Numbered from the stretch's first letter, positions 53,172 through 62,606 are shown. The stretch: DNA of 64,000 nt from Acetobacterium woodii (GCA_016213825.1 JACQZP010000024.1:48027-112026); one strand, 5' to 3'. Program-made: numbers and translations. The notes: a model not told the origin generated them from the letters alone.

Positions 53172-54293
53172 CTAAAATTGTAAATCTGTTATCGCTTCCC
53201 CAAAGGAAACTCCCAGACTTTTGGCCACATGGATCAGCTCAGCATTGACATCCACCTGTTTGTTTTCTCCAATTACATCTTCTAACGAAGCATCAGTCAT
53301 CTTCCCATTCTGAAGAGCGACCATACTCCCGAACTTGCCCTGAGCAATGAGTTCTACCGCTGCTACTCCATAACGGGTAGATAAGAGCCGATCATAGGCA
53401 GAGGTAATACCGCCCCGTTGAAGATGACCCAAAACGGTATTTCTGATTTCATGATCCTGTATTCTGGACTCCAGCGCCAGGGCCAGTTTATTGCCGATGC
53501 CCCCAAGCCGAACGGGATCTGGTGAATCACAGACGATTTTTTGAACAGTCAACTCTCCGCCCTTTTCCATGGCTCCCTCCGAAACTACAATAATGCTAAA
53601 TGGCAGCCCTCGCTGGCTACGCTCATTCATTTTGGTGACAATAGCATCTAGTGAAAATGGTATTTCCGGAATCAGAATAACATCTGCCGAGCCAGCAATT
53701 CCGGCATGGAGGGCAATCCAGCCAGCATTTCGACCCATCACTTCCAGAATCATAATCCGATGGTGTGATTCTGCCGTTGTGTGCAGCTTGTCCAGAGCAT
53801 CCACCACCACATCCACGGCTGAGTTAAAACCAAAAGTCACATCAGTTTTAGATAAATCATTATCGATGGTTTTTGGCACTCCTATCACATTGACTCCTTT
53901 GCGGGCAAAATCCCTGGCACTGGTTAGGGTCCCATCACCGCCTAACACGACCAATACATCCACCCCTTCTTTTCTCATATTTTCAACTGCTATATCCGAA
54001 ACATCTTTTTTGACACACTGGCCATTTTCTTCAACCTGATAGTCAAACAGGTTATCCTTGTTAGAACTGTAAAGAATCGTTCCCCCTTTATGGAGGATTC
54101 CTGAAACAGTGTGGGAATCGAGCTTAATAAAATCATTGTTATATAGCCCCTTGTAACCAAATTTATAGCCGATCACTTCATAACCATAATTTGCTATCGC
54201 GCTTTTGGTCACCGCTCGAATTACTGCATTCAACCCAGGGCAGTCTCCGCCACCAGTTAAAATGCCAATTTTTTTAACCTTATTATTCATCAA
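53172..54293 (-). CDS. pfkA: 6-phosphofructokinase (group III type)
   Basis: Protein of 373 aa with the PFK motifs KIGILTGGGDCPGLNAVIRA, VVLGGDGTLTSA, GVPKTIDNDLSKTDVTFGF, MEVMGR (as LEVMGRNAGWIAL) and HLQRGG. The phosphoryl-donor residues are Gly in GGDG (ATP-type) but Lys in PKTIDND (PPi-type), a mixture known in group III enzymes such as those of actinomycetes, which use ATP. ATP use is therefore more likely, but not certain. It commits fructose 6-phosphate to glycolysis, opposing the class III bisphosphatase at 60603. Single gene. Confidence 0.92.
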   Translation of the reverse strand: MMNNKVKKIGILTGGGDCPGLNAVIRAVTKSAIANYGYEVIGYKFGYKGLYNNDFIKLDSHTVSGILHKGGTILYSSNKDNLFDYQVEENGQCVKKDVSDIAVENMRKEGVDVLVVLGGDGTLTSARDFARKGVNVIGVPKTIDNDLSKTDVTFGFNSAVDVVVDALDKLHTTAESHHRIMILEVMGRNAGWIALHAGIAGSADVILIPEIPFSLDAIVTKMNERSQRGLPFSIIVVSEGAMEKGGELTVQKIVCDSPDPVRLGGIGNKLALALESRIQDHEIRNTVLGHLQRGGITSAYDRLLSTRYGVAAVELIAQGKFGSMVALQNGKMTDASLEDVIGENKQVDVNAELIHVAKSLGVSFGEAITDLQF

Positions 54294-54591
54294 TTATCTC
54301 CATTTCTTTTTAATCAATCCATTTATTCACATAATCCAAATAGCTGGAACAATTAACTGATTCCTGAACCATAATCCTATGTTTTATCCTTCTCATGTAT
54401 TTTATCTGCGAGCAACTCTAAATCAATCATGATCCGTTCAATTGTCATCATCTCATAATGGTATTATATGCGAGCAACTACTAAATTACAAAGATTATTG
54501 ATAATATAAAACACTTTTTTCAGCCACCAAAGACTAATTTTTGATTTCCTACACTTCGCAATATTTAATTATTAAGTTATTCATATTTAGT

Positions 54592-54620
54592 TTGACAGCC
54601 GGAGAAAATTGTATTATTAT
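54592..54620 (+). promoter_or_regulatory. Promoter upstream of the c-di-GMP riboswitch
   Basis: TTGACA (54592-54597), a 17-nt spacer and TATTAT (54615-54620) start the riboswitch leader near 54627. The region 54294-54590 before it is AT-rich; it contains TGCGAGCAACT twice and nothing else I can assign. Confidence 0.7.
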
Positions 54621-54637
54621 GATGCTAATTAAATATT

Positions 54638-54767
54638 TGGCAAACTTATCGAAAGGTAAGGACGCAAAGCTAAAGGGTCTAAGTAGTTATATATGACAGC
54701 CAGTTGCAAACCATAGCACCAGTTTATGGTGTTTTTGTGCAACGTGTCTTTACGTTGTTTTTTTATT
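54638..54767 (+). promoter_or_regulatory. c-di-GMP-I (GEMM) riboswitch with terminator
   Basis: The aptamer (54638-54706) has the class I hallmarks in order: GGCAAACTTATCGAAAGG, the GGACGCAAAGC core, a CTAA after the second stem and the distal helix ending GACAGCCAGTTGC. An ACCATA/TATGGT stem and a terminator CAACGT/ACGTTG with T7 (to about 54767) follow, then the start codon at 54820. Transcription control by cyclic di-GMP is expected; whether it is ON or OFF needs testing. Confidence 0.88.
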
Positions 54768-54819
54768 GCCAACTATTGATTATGTATTTAATTTAAAAAA
54801 TCAAAAGGAGAAGAACACG

Positions 54820-55551
54820 ATGAAAAGAAAATTAGTAACGTTCGTTTTAACCGGATTACTGGCATTTAGCACAACTGGTATGGTGTTTGCTGAAACGACA
54901 CCCCTTGAGAATCCCATTACGCCGGATCAACCCATCGTCTCAGAAGAGCCCCAATCTGTGATCACCATTGGTGCCGCCATCGCGATTGCTCTGGAAACAG
55001 TTCCCAACGGCTCGGTTGTTTCAATTAAGCTTGACAAACAACATCCTGTAAAGGTATACAAGATCCAAGTTAAATCCGGCACCCTGATGACCATGGTGAA
55101 AATTAACGCCATAACCGGCGATGTCTTAAAAACAGAACTGGAAAAAGAGCCAGCTACTGATCCTGTCATTGATCCAAGTACGGATCCAATCACGGATCCA
55201 ACTACCGACCCAACTACTGACCCAGTCACCAATCCAACTACCCAAGATCCCGCTGCACCCCTGCCGACTATCTCATTTGAAAACGCCGTACAGATTGCTT
55301 TAGCTTCTGTAACGGATGGCACCTTTGTTTCGATCCGATTGGGAGCCGAGCACGACGTGATGGTTTACAAGGTTATCATTCAAACCGGGAAAAAAGCGAA
55401 TCCGATAAAAATTGATGCTACCAGTGGCGATATTTTAAAACCCACTAATGACAAGAATGATAAAAAACCGATCATTGAGAAACCTGCAAAAAAAACTGTT
55501 GACGATAGTGCCAGCCAAACGAACCTCCCCAAAATAAAAGGCAAGAAATAA
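54820..55551 (+). CDS. Exported two-domain PepSY-like protein with Thr-Asp-Pro linker
   Basis: Protein of 243 aa. A signal peptide spans residues 1-~24 (MKRKLVTFVLTGLLAFSTTGMVFA). Two similar PepSY-like domains follow: residues ~48-105 (AIAIALETVPNGSVVSIKLD, VYKIQVKSG, ITGDVLK) and ~150-205 (AVQIALASVTDGTFVSIRLG, VYKVIIQTG, TSGDILK). They are joined by a repetitive linker of DPxxDP/TDPT units (residues ~108-142). The tail is Lys-rich, which may bind the cell wall or DNA. PepSY-type domains often inhibit peptidases. Control by the c-di-GMP riboswitch links it to surface behaviour such as motility or adhesion. Confidence 0.8.
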   Translation: MKRKLVTFVLTGLLAFSTTGMVFAETTPLENPITPDQPIVSEEPQSVITIGAAIAIALETVPNGSVVSIKLDKQHPVKVYKIQVKSGTLMTMVKINAITGDVLKTELEKEPATDPVIDPSTDPITDPTTDPTTDPVTNPTTQDPAAPLPTISFENAVQIALASVTDGTFVSIRLGAEHDVMVYKVIIQTGKKANPIKIDATSGDILKPTNDKNDKKPIIEKPAKKTVDDSASQTNLPKIKGKK

Positions 55552-55680
55552 AAAAGCTAGCGAATTTACAATCATCTAAATCATCCCGAAACGGTCTTTT
55601 AAAGATCTTCTGACTTGATCCATTACCCCTATTATGGTACCTGTGATGGGATTAATTATAAGACCAACTCTTAAATGATA

Positions 55681-55728
55681 AAAAACCTCCTGACCGATGG
55701 TGAACAAACTATCGATCAGGAGGTTCTT
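55681..55728. terminator. Terminator-like hairpin
   Basis: AACCTCCTGA and TCAGGAGGTT with inner GAT/ATC pairing, between the exported protein gene (+) and the convergent membrane protein gene (-). Confidence 0.7.
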
Positions 55729-55749
55729 GTTTGCTACTTTTCAGCTTAT

Positions 55750-56553
55750 TTATCTGGCAAAAATTCTGCTGACCAGGCTGATGATAAAGGTAATTAAGGA
55801 AAAGATAACCGCGATCATTAAAAAAGAGGTAATCAGAACATTGTATTTCAGCACATCAAAGGCCAGAATGGATTGGGATAAACCAATGGTATTAAGGAGC
55901 AGCAAGATTATAAAAATAAAAATCAGACCTTTAAAAGCGCCTTTGATATCTGCCGGACTCAATGAAATATGGGAAGAAATACAAATCGCCAGGAATAAAA
56001 ACAGATAAAAGGTAATGTTCTGAAAATTCTCCCAGGCAAAAATCAGCTTCACCAGTTCCAAATACGCGGTGAAAACTCCGCCAAACGAAGCCATGTTCAA
56101 AGTATCTACGGTCATTCCTGCTGACAGAACGGCCATAAAACTATCCATCACTCGAGGAATCAACACCCCCATCAAGACCATAATTACCAATAAGCCACCA
56201 AAAATCGGAGCAATGCCAATAAAGAAATTTCCCACCTGATGGTAAATATTTTTTGAATTATAGGAATGATTCACGTAACCCATCACCCCATCCTGATCCG
56301 GCCGTTGAAACAATTTAATGTCCGTGATTTTATGCCCAAAAATTAATGCTGTCAGAGCATGGCTGAGCTCGTGAATGGGTGTTCCAATTACCCCGGTCAC
56401 CATGATGGCGTTTCTTCCCAGACTTCTTTGAAAGTTGCGATTGGACTGGTTTTCCAAAAAACCGAGCAGCAACCCGATAAGGATGATGGCCCCGGTGAGA
56501 TAAAGAGTTTCCAGTCCTGTTTTTACAAATAGATCAATTATAAACATAAGCAT
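55750..56553 (-). CDS. Membrane protein with HExxH motif (M50-like)
   Basis: Protein of 267 aa with about six to seven hydrophobic helices. After the second helix the sequence GTPIHELSHALTALIFGHKI (residues ~58-77) contains HELSH, as in membrane-embedded zinc metallopeptidases or their relatives. A second conserved element could be GNFFIGIAPIFGG. No NPDG-type motif of site-2 proteases is obvious, so whether it is an active peptidase is uncertain. Single gene, unknown role. Confidence 0.7.
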   Translation of the reverse strand: MLMFIIDLFVKTGLETLYLTGAIILIGLLLGFLENQSNRNFQRSLGRNAIMVTGVIGTPIHELSHALTALIFGHKITDIKLFQRPDQDGVMGYVNHSYNSKNIYHQVGNFFIGIAPIFGGLLVIMVLMGVLIPRVMDSFMAVLSAGMTVDTLNMASFGGVFTAYLELVKLIFAWENFQNITFYLFLFLAICISSHISLSPADIKGAFKGLIFIFIILLLLNTIGLSQSILAFDVLKYNVLITSFLMIAVIFSLITFIISLVSRIFAR

Positions 56554-56795
56554 TCCTTTAAGTTGTTATTTTCCCTGATGTTGTCACTCATCGATCTTTT
56601 TAACATCAAGTTTATGCCATTATACATAAAAAATGTTTAGAATTTCATTAAATTGATGATTTCGGACGTTACTTCAATTTTAATTTTAATTTCGGTGATT
56701 ATTCCTTTTTTTTGTGGGTAACATTCAGATAAATGAAACCTTATGTTGTCAAACAAAATTAGAAGGTTTTTAATAACTTTATAAAGGAGATTATA

Positions 56796-57242
56796 ATGGC
56801 AAAATTAAATTTTGGAGGCCTTGTTCAAGGTGCCATGGGGAATGCCGTCGAAGTGAGTGCGGAAGAACTAAGTAACGAATATTCAAAATATCTGTTTGAG
56901 GGAGAAACCATTCAAAATGGCTTTAAACTAATCCGTGATGTGATTATCTTCACTGATATTCGGATTATTTTTGTGGACAAGCAAGGGGCTTCTGGTAAAA
57001 AAACTTCCTTTAAGTCAATCTATTTATCCCATATTATTGATGTGGAAATGGAAACTGCCGGTTCCGGGCTGGATGACAGCGAAATTACTGTCACCTATCT
57101 GGAAAATGTTAATCGCATCGGCCATAATGAAATCTTTGGTACCCAGAAATTTGAATTCGGAAAAAAAATGGACATTACCCCGCTTTACCGTATTTTAGGC
57201 ACTTTAGCCCTTAAAAACAGAAACGAAATCAACGGAAAATAG
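56796..57242 (+). CDS. PH-domain protein (bPH, DUF1696-like)
   Basis: Protein of 148 aa. Most of it is one bacterial PH-like domain: YLFEGETIQNGFKLIRDVIIFTDIRIIFVDKQG, then SFKSIYLSHIIDVEMETAG and FEFGKKMDITPLYRILGT. The cytoplasmic function of this family is unknown. The N-terminal glycine-rich stretch (residues 5-17) is less conserved. AAAGGAG precedes the ATG. The next gene encodes a lipoprotein 78 nt later and may be co-transcribed. Confidence 0.78.
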   Translation: MAKLNFGGLVQGAMGNAVEVSAEELSNEYSKYLFEGETIQNGFKLIRDVIIFTDIRIIFVDKQGASGKKTSFKSIYLSHIIDVEMETAGSGLDDSEITVTYLENVNRIGHNEIFGTQKFEFGKKMDITPLYRILGTLALKNRNEINGK

Positions 57243-57320
57243 CTGGTGGACGTCCCTTCCGATTATTCAGAAATTGATTTTGAAAACTTATAGGAATGAA
57301 AGAAAGGAAAGGCTATTTAT

Positions 57321-58076
57321 ATGAAAAAGCGTAACTATTTAATCGCATTATTGGTTGTGTTTTCTTTATTTATGATCGCCGGTTGCACTAATAATGATGC
57401 CAAAACCAACGAGAGTCAAACCACCGATGAAAAAACAGCTACTTTGGACGAGAGTCTCAGTGGCGCGGCTCTCCTTAAGAGCCTGAATTCCAACTATCCT
57501 GATTCCCTTAAAATGACCACCAAAACCACCGTTGCTGACAGTATCGAAACCACCTCCACCACTTTTACTAAAGGCGACAATTTCCGGATGGAAATGGTAA
57601 TGCCGGAAATTGGCAAACAGGTTACGATCTACAACGCTGCTGAAGGGATAACCTATCAATATACCGAAGGCCAGACCACCGGTTATTCTTTCAAAGATCA
57701 GGACATAACCACCAACCAGAGCGATTTGAAATTGGAAGAAGGCGTTGCCAATATTGAGGATATCAGCGATATTTTTCCTGAAAACGTAGTCGCTCGAGTG
57801 GAAACGCTGAACGGCGAAAAAGTGATCTATATCGAAACCACTGAAAATGATGGACAAAACGGAACCATGGATATACACATGTGGTTTTCAACTAAATATG
57901 GTGTACCACTAAAAACTGAAATTCTCAGTAATGGCACCATTACCGTGAGTTCTGTCGTAACCGATATTTCCGCCGATTCCATTGCTGACAGCCAGTTTAC
58001 CCCACCATCGAATGTTGTGTTTACCGATTATTCATCCATGGGATTGGATACTTTGACCAATCTCCCCAGTCCCTGA
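57321..58076 (+). CDS. Lipoprotein, LolA/LppX-like fold
   Basis: Protein of 251 aa with lipoprotein signal sequence and lipobox FMIAGC (Cys near residue 21). The mature part has a Thr/Asp-rich linker followed by a domain with MTTKTTVADSIETTSTTFTKG, RMEMVMPEIGKQVTIYN and MDIHMWFSTKYGVPLK, a pattern like LolA-type lipid- or ligand-binding half-barrels. It is anchored outside the membrane. The ligand is unknown. Confidence 0.75.
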   Translation: MKKRNYLIALLVVFSLFMIAGCTNNDAKTNESQTTDEKTATLDESLSGAALLKSLNSNYPDSLKMTTKTTVADSIETTSTTFTKGDNFRMEMVMPEIGKQVTIYNAAEGITYQYTEGQTTGYSFKDQDITTNQSDLKLEEGVANIEDISDIFPENVVARVETLNGEKVIYIETTENDGQNGTMDIHMWFSTKYGVPLKTEILSNGTITVSSVVTDISADSIADSQFTPPSNVVFTDYSSMGLDTLTNLPSP

Positions 58077-58113
58077 TTAAAACAAGAATGGGTTTAGTCG
58101 ATTTCGATCATTT

Positions 58114-58148
58114 AAAAAGACCTGGGCATTTTGCTCAGGTCTCTTTTT
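58114..58148 (+). terminator. Intrinsic terminator
   Basis: AGACCTG/CAGGTCT stem followed by CTTTTT, after the lipoprotein gene. Confidence 0.8.
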
Positions 58149-58183
58149 CAACTTGTCTATCTCCGCTCCTGAAATTCCAATTA

Positions 58184-58552
58184 TTAAACGCCTCCCAACC
58201 ATTCAAGCAATCCCAGCTCAATTACGATAATGAAAACCGAAATACACAAACCAAAACCAATGCTTTTAGCGATCTCTTTTTTTCGTAACAGCGCAAAAGC
58301 AATTAAAACCATAATCCCCAGACCAATGAAAATCAGACCAGCGACAAAAATAGTATTTGCTGCTTCTGCGACTGAAATAACTCCAGCCGCATTATGGATC
58401 AGCTGAAAAACAACTGCCATAATGGCCATCACCATTGGGGGGGAAATCGTGACCATCAGAGCGATGCGACTGGCTCTGGTTTCAAGCCTACGGGGTCTCA
58501 GTCTCCAAGCCAAAAATCCGATTACGATACATAACGGAATAATAATTATCAT
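58184..58552 (-). CDS. Small four-helix membrane protein of unknown function
   Basis: Protein of 122 aa started at ATG 58552 with AAGGAGG upstream. Four hydrophobic segments (residues ~2-15, ~30-52, ~68-92, ~100-120) with RLRPRR after the first. No family recognised. The gap from here to the tRNA (58613-58903) contains no further gene. Confidence 0.6.
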   Translation of the reverse strand: MIIIIPLCIVIGFLAWRLRPRRLETRASRIALMVTISPPMVMAIMAVVFQLIHNAAGVISVAEAANTIFVAGLIFIGLGIMVLIAFALLRKKEIAKSIGFGLCISVFIIVIELGLLEWLGGV

Positions 58553-58857
58553 GGTTTTCCGCCCTCCTTTTGAAGCGTTTATAGAAAGTTGCTGACCGCT
58601 GAGTCTCTCCAAATTTCTTTTTCAGTCGATTTAATCACAAGACCGGTAGTGACCGGATTTCATCCGTTATAATTCGATCTTATTAGCGGATGTTATGTTT
58701 TTATTATACGCCGCCATCAATGAAATAACCATGACAAATTCCTGTGTTCGACCTCTTCACAGGGTATCACTTTGGTGATCTTGTTCACTCATCATTATCA
58801 ATAAGATTAAAAACTAATCCTTATCTCAATTGGTTAACTTTCGGTTTAAAATCAATA

Positions 58858-58891
58858 AAAGCCATTTGCATTAATTCTGCAAATGGCTTTG
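58858..58891 (-). terminator. Terminator after tRNA-Val
   Basis: GCCATTTGCA/TGCAAATGGC stem followed by TTTTATTGATTTT on the minus strand. Confidence 0.85.
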
Positions 58892-58903
58892 TTATCTAAT
58901 AAA

Positions 58904-58979
58904 TGGTGATCCCGAATGGACTTGAACCATCGACCCCTACCATGTCAAGGTAGTGCTCTGCCAGCTGAGCTACGAGATC
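58904..58979 (-). tRNA. tRNA-Val (GAC)
   Basis: On the minus strand: acceptor GATCTCG/CGGGATC, D arm GCTC/GAGC, anticodon arm CTACC-TTGACAT-GGTAG with anticodon GAC, T arm GATGG-TTCAAGT-CCATT, discriminator A and an encoded CCA. All stems pair. Confidence 0.95.
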
Positions 58980-59032
58980 ACTTTTGCTGCTTGATAATTT
59001 TACATGATTCTATCCAAAAAGTAAAGCACTTT

Positions 59033-59737
59033 TTAAAAAGTAGTTTCTGCTGTCAATGTGAAGTAATTCCGCTTGATGTAAAATTCGTTATAACTGATAG
59101 GCATGTTGTCTTCCATGGAAATGATATTTTGTGACACTAAAAAACAACACTCATCATGATCAATTTGCAAAGTTTCCCGAACCTCCAGAGGGGGATGAAC
59201 AATATCAATATTCAGCATCTTCTTATGTTGGAATTGCAGTTTCCCCTTTTCCATAAACCCATGAAAATTCGCAAAATTAATCACATCTTCGACAATAGGG
59301 TTCCCTTTCTGATAGGGCAGAAAGATGGTTGAATACTGGATCACCTCATCTTTTATTTTAATGGCTTTCTGAATTTTGATCACCTTTTCGAATGAGCCGA
59401 TTTTAAGCTCCCGCATGAGCTTTCGGCCCGGTGTAATAACCCCGACGCTCACCAACTTGACTTCTTCAACTTCGCCTTTTAAACTGTCGATTTCGTCGAA
59501 ATAAAACTGATATTGATTGGCCGATGGTTCGCAGACATAATTTCCCTTTCCAGGAATGGTGTATATATACTTTTCATTGACCAGCAAGGCGAGACTTTTT
59601 CGTAGCGTGGTTCGGCTTACGTCAAACTGCTCTGACATTTCATTTTCCGAAGGCAACAGATCGCCGGGTTTTAGTATGCCTTTTTCAATTTTTCCTTTAA
59701 TATCATTGACGATATCAAGATATAAAATTTTTTTCAT
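59033..59737 (-). CDS. GntR/HutC-family regulator paired with a corrinoid protein (second copy)
   Basis: Protein of 234 aa with winged helix (KPGDLLPSENEMSEQFDVSRTTLRKSLALLVNEKYI, residues ~22-57) and UTRA domain. It shares length, layout and the IPGKGNYVCEP segment with the regulator at 26076. It lies 14 nt after a corrinoid protein gene. The repetition of the pair suggests that a corrinoid protein and a UTRA regulator work together. The ligand is unknown. Confidence 0.82.
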   Translation of the reverse strand: MKKILYLDIVNDIKGKIEKGILKPGDLLPSENEMSEQFDVSRTTLRKSLALLVNEKYIYTIPGKGNYVCEPSANQYQFYFDEIDSLKGEVEEVKLVSVGVITPGRKLMRELKIGSFEKVIKIQKAIKIKDEVIQYSTIFLPYQKGNPIVEDVINFANFHGFMEKGKLQFQHKKMLNIDIVHPPLEVRETLQIDHDECCFLVSQNIISMEDNMPISYNEFYIKRNYFTLTAETTF

Positions 59738-59751
59738 TGCCCATCACCCAT

Positions 59752-60384
59752 TCATTTTATAAGCCATTGTTTACAAATACTGACCCCTTCGATGGCATCG
59801 CTGGAAAATCCATCTGCACCCACGTATTTAGCGTAGTCTGTTCCGGCCAAGGCTCCCCCCAGGATTATTTTCAAATCATCGCGCAGTCCCTGTGCCTTGA
59901 TTTCGTCAATGACTTCTTTTATATTTTCTACCACCGATGTCAAAATACCGCTAATACCGAGAATCGCTGGTTTTTCTTTTTTTATAATTTCAATAAATCG
60001 TTCAGTAGAAACATCGGTTCCCATATCGATGACCTCAAAACCTTCGGCTCTTAACATACTAATAAAAATATTTTTGCCGACATCGTGAATATCATCAAAA
60101 ACGGTGCCCACTACAATTTTACCCAGCCGATTTCCTTCTGATAGTTGAGTACTGTCCATCCCCATCATTCTGAGAATGTTGGATACCAACTCTCCCGCCA
60201 TAATAAGATCCGCAATGTAGTATTCCCCTTCTTCATAACGGACAGCGACCCGTTGCAGCGCATAATTTAACTGACTGGCAATTTTTTTCTTATCTTTTCC
60301 AGATTCAATTTCCGCTGCAACCAATGCCATCGCACGTTTTTCGTCAATTGCCTCAACCGCAGAAATAATTTTTGTCTCCATCAT
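59752..60384 (-). CDS. Corrinoid (B12-binding) protein (third in window)
   Basis: Protein of 210 aa. Helical cap (residues ~1-85, YEEGEYYIADLIMAGELVSNILRMMG) and B12 domain with DDIHDVGKN (DxHxxG), DMGTDVSTERF, LGISGILT and IILGGALAG. No methyltransferase neighbour. First gene of a two-gene unit with the GntR regulator. A carrier or sensor role is possible. Confidence 0.85.
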   Translation of the reverse strand: MMETKIISAVEAIDEKRAMALVAAEIESGKDKKKIASQLNYALQRVAVRYEEGEYYIADLIMAGELVSNILRMMGMDSTQLSEGNRLGKIVVGTVFDDIHDVGKNIFISMLRAEGFEVIDMGTDVSTERFIEIIKKEKPAILGISGILTSVVENIKEVIDEIKAQGLRDDLKIILGGALAGTDYAKYVGADGFSSDAIEGVSICKQWLIK

Positions 60385-60602
60385 TTTCCACCTGTTCGTT
60401 TTAAAACTAAGATTTTTTAATGCGTCGTCATGACTTTCTACACGATCATGTTTTTACTAATGTCTTCCATTTTATCATGGAATCATGCATTTGTCTTTAT
60501 CTTAACGACATATTTTTTAATGGCTTTTTAATGGTTTCAAGTGTATAATCATGACGAAAACATTTACATTATTTTAACACGAATTTAAAGATAGAGGTCG
60601 CT

Positions 60603-62597
60603 ATGAACGGTTATACAAAAACACAACTTCAAGAAAATCAAAAATATCTGGAACTGCTGTCCCAGAGCTTCCCCAATATCACCAGTGCAGTGGGCGAAGT
60701 GGTTAATCTCAAGGCAATTCTGAATCTGCCAAAGGGAACCGAACATTTTCTAACCGATATCCATGGAGAACATGAAGCTTTCAATCATGTGATGCAGAAT
60801 GCTTCTGGCGCCATCAAACGCAAAGTCCATCAGGAACTGGGAAATACCATTGCCTTTGAAGAACTGGAAGAATTGTCCACCCTTATTTATTATCCGGAAG
60901 AAAAAATCGATCTGATTAAAAAAGAGCGCAGTCAGGAATCTCTGGACAACTGGTATAAACTAACCATTTATCGTCTGGTTAAGGTGTGCCGGGCGGCGGC
61001 TTCCAAATACACTCGATCTAAGGTCAGAAAGGCCCTGCCGAAAGATTTTGCCTATATTATGGAAGAGCTGCTTCAGGAAGACGAACACCGGTTTAACAAA
61101 CGTGAATATTATCAGGAGATCATTGAAAGCCTGGTTAAACTCGAACGGGCTCAGCACTTTATTGTGGAGATTTCCGGGGTTATCAAACGGCTGACCATCG
61201 ATCACCTCCATATTATTGGCGATATTTACGATCGGGGGGCCGGTCCGGATGAGGTGATGGACACCCTAATGCGGCATCATTCCCTGGATATGCAGTGGGG
61301 TAACCATGATATTCTCTGGATGGGTGCCGCTGCCGGTAATGCCGCCTGTATTGCCAATGCAGTACGTATTGCCCTACGTTACGCCAACATGGATGTGTTG
61401 GAAAATGGATATGGCATTAATCTGCTGCCCCTGGCTTCTTTTGCCAACCGGGTTTACGATGATGATCCCTGTCTCAAGTTTCAGCCGAAAATTTCCGATA
61501 ACCACAGCGTTTCCGATCAGGAAACCGCTTTGATGGCTAAGATGCACAAGGCCATCGCAATAATTCAATTTAAGCTGGAAGAAACCATGATTGATAATCA
61601 TCCCGATTATCAGATGGAAAAACGCCAGCTCCTGCGTGCCATCGATTTTGAAAATGGGACAGTCGTTGTTGAGGGGGTTACCTACGCACTGAACGATACT
61701 AACTTTCCAACGCTGAACCCCAGTGACCCTTGTACTCTGACCGAGGAAGAATCACTGGTGATGGATCGATTGGTTTACGCCTTTTTACACAGTGAAAAAC
61801 TTCAGAAACATATCCGTTTTATGTATGCCAAAGGGAGTATGTACAAGGTATTTAATGACAATCTCCTTTTTCATGCCTGTGTCTTGTTAAATAACGATGG
61901 CAGCTTTAAAGTGATCACTATTGATGGCAAGGATTATTCCGGCAAAAGTCTGATGGATAAACATGACCAGATGGCCCGGGAGGCCTATTTTGGAAAAACT
62001 GATAAAGATCCTAATCATACCCGGACTGATTTTCTCTGGTTCTTATGGTGTCACGAAGACTCCCCTTTATTCGGCAAAGATAAGATGGCGACTTTTGAAC
62101 GATATTTTATTGATGATAAGACTCCACACAAAGAATACCACGCTCCTTTTTACTTGTTAGTTGATGATGATGAGGAAATTGCCCGTAAAATTTTAGTGGA
62201 ATTTGGTGTTAATCCGGATGAAGGTCATCTGATCAACGGACACATTCCAGTCAAGGCAACTTCTGGAGAAAGTCCCATCCGGGCCAAAGGCAAGCAATTA
62301 GTCATCGATGGTGGATTTGCCCGGGCTTATCAGAAAACCACCGGTATCGCCGGGTACACCCTGACCTATAATTCATATGGTTTAATCTTGATTAGCCATG
62401 ATCCCTTTGAATCCGTTGAGAAAGCCATTGCGGACGGGGTTGATATTAAGTCGACCCTGATGGTGGTTGAAAAGTCTACCAACCGCAAACGCGTCCGCGA
62501 TACGGATACCGGCAAGGCCATTATGACTCAGGTAGAAGATCTGGAAATGCTGATCACCGCCTACCGAAAAGGTTTGATTAAAGAAAAACAATATTAG
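60603..62597 (+). CDS. fbp: Class III fructose-1,6-bisphosphatase
   Basis: Protein of 664 aa, the usual class III length (Firmicutes type). Metallophosphatase motifs are FLTDIHGEHEAF (residues ~48-59), IIGDIYDRGAGPD and QWGNHDILWMG. The C-terminal part has HTRTDFLWFLWCHEDSP and GEGHLINGHIPVK-like DEGHLINGHIPVKATSGESPI. It removes a phosphate from fructose 1,6-bisphosphate in gluconeogenesis, necessary when growing on one-carbon substrates or lactate. Single gene with a strong terminator. Confidence 0.95.
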   Translation: MNGYTKTQLQENQKYLELLSQSFPNITSAVGEVVNLKAILNLPKGTEHFLTDIHGEHEAFNHVMQNASGAIKRKVHQELGNTIAFEELEELSTLIYYPEEKIDLIKKERSQESLDNWYKLTIYRLVKVCRAAASKYTRSKVRKALPKDFAYIMEELLQEDEHRFNKREYYQEIIESLVKLERAQHFIVEISGVIKRLTIDHLHIIGDIYDRGAGPDEVMDTLMRHHSLDMQWGNHDILWMGAAAGNAACIANAVRIALRYANMDVLENGYGINLLPLASFANRVYDDDPCLKFQPKISDNHSVSDQETALMAKMHKAIAIIQFKLEETMIDNHPDYQMEKRQLLRAIDFENGTVVVEGVTYALNDTNFPTLNPSDPCTLTEEESLVMDRLVYAFLHSEKLQKHIRFMYAKGSMYKVFNDNLLFHACVLLNNDGSFKVITIDGKDYSGKSLMDKHDQMAREAYFGKTDKDPNHTRTDFLWFLWCHEDSPLFGKDKMATFERYFIDDKTPHKEYHAPFYLLVDDDEEIARKILVEFGVNPDEGHLINGHIPVKATSGESPIRAKGKQLVIDGGFARAYQKTTGIAGYTLTYNSYGLILISHDPFESVEKAIADGVDIKSTLMVVEKSTNRKRVRDTDTGKAIMTQVEDLEMLITAYRKGLIKEKQY

Positions 62598-62606
62598 ATC
62601 CTGAAA

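Noticed and set aside
55697..56008. A 103-codon plus-strand frame at the end of the HExxH membrane protein.
   Set aside because: Overlaps the coding region in antisense and has no start signal.
58735..58805. Short inverted segments before tRNA-Val that might be a further tRNA or small RNA.
   Set aside because: No cloverleaf, promoter or terminator could be put together from them.
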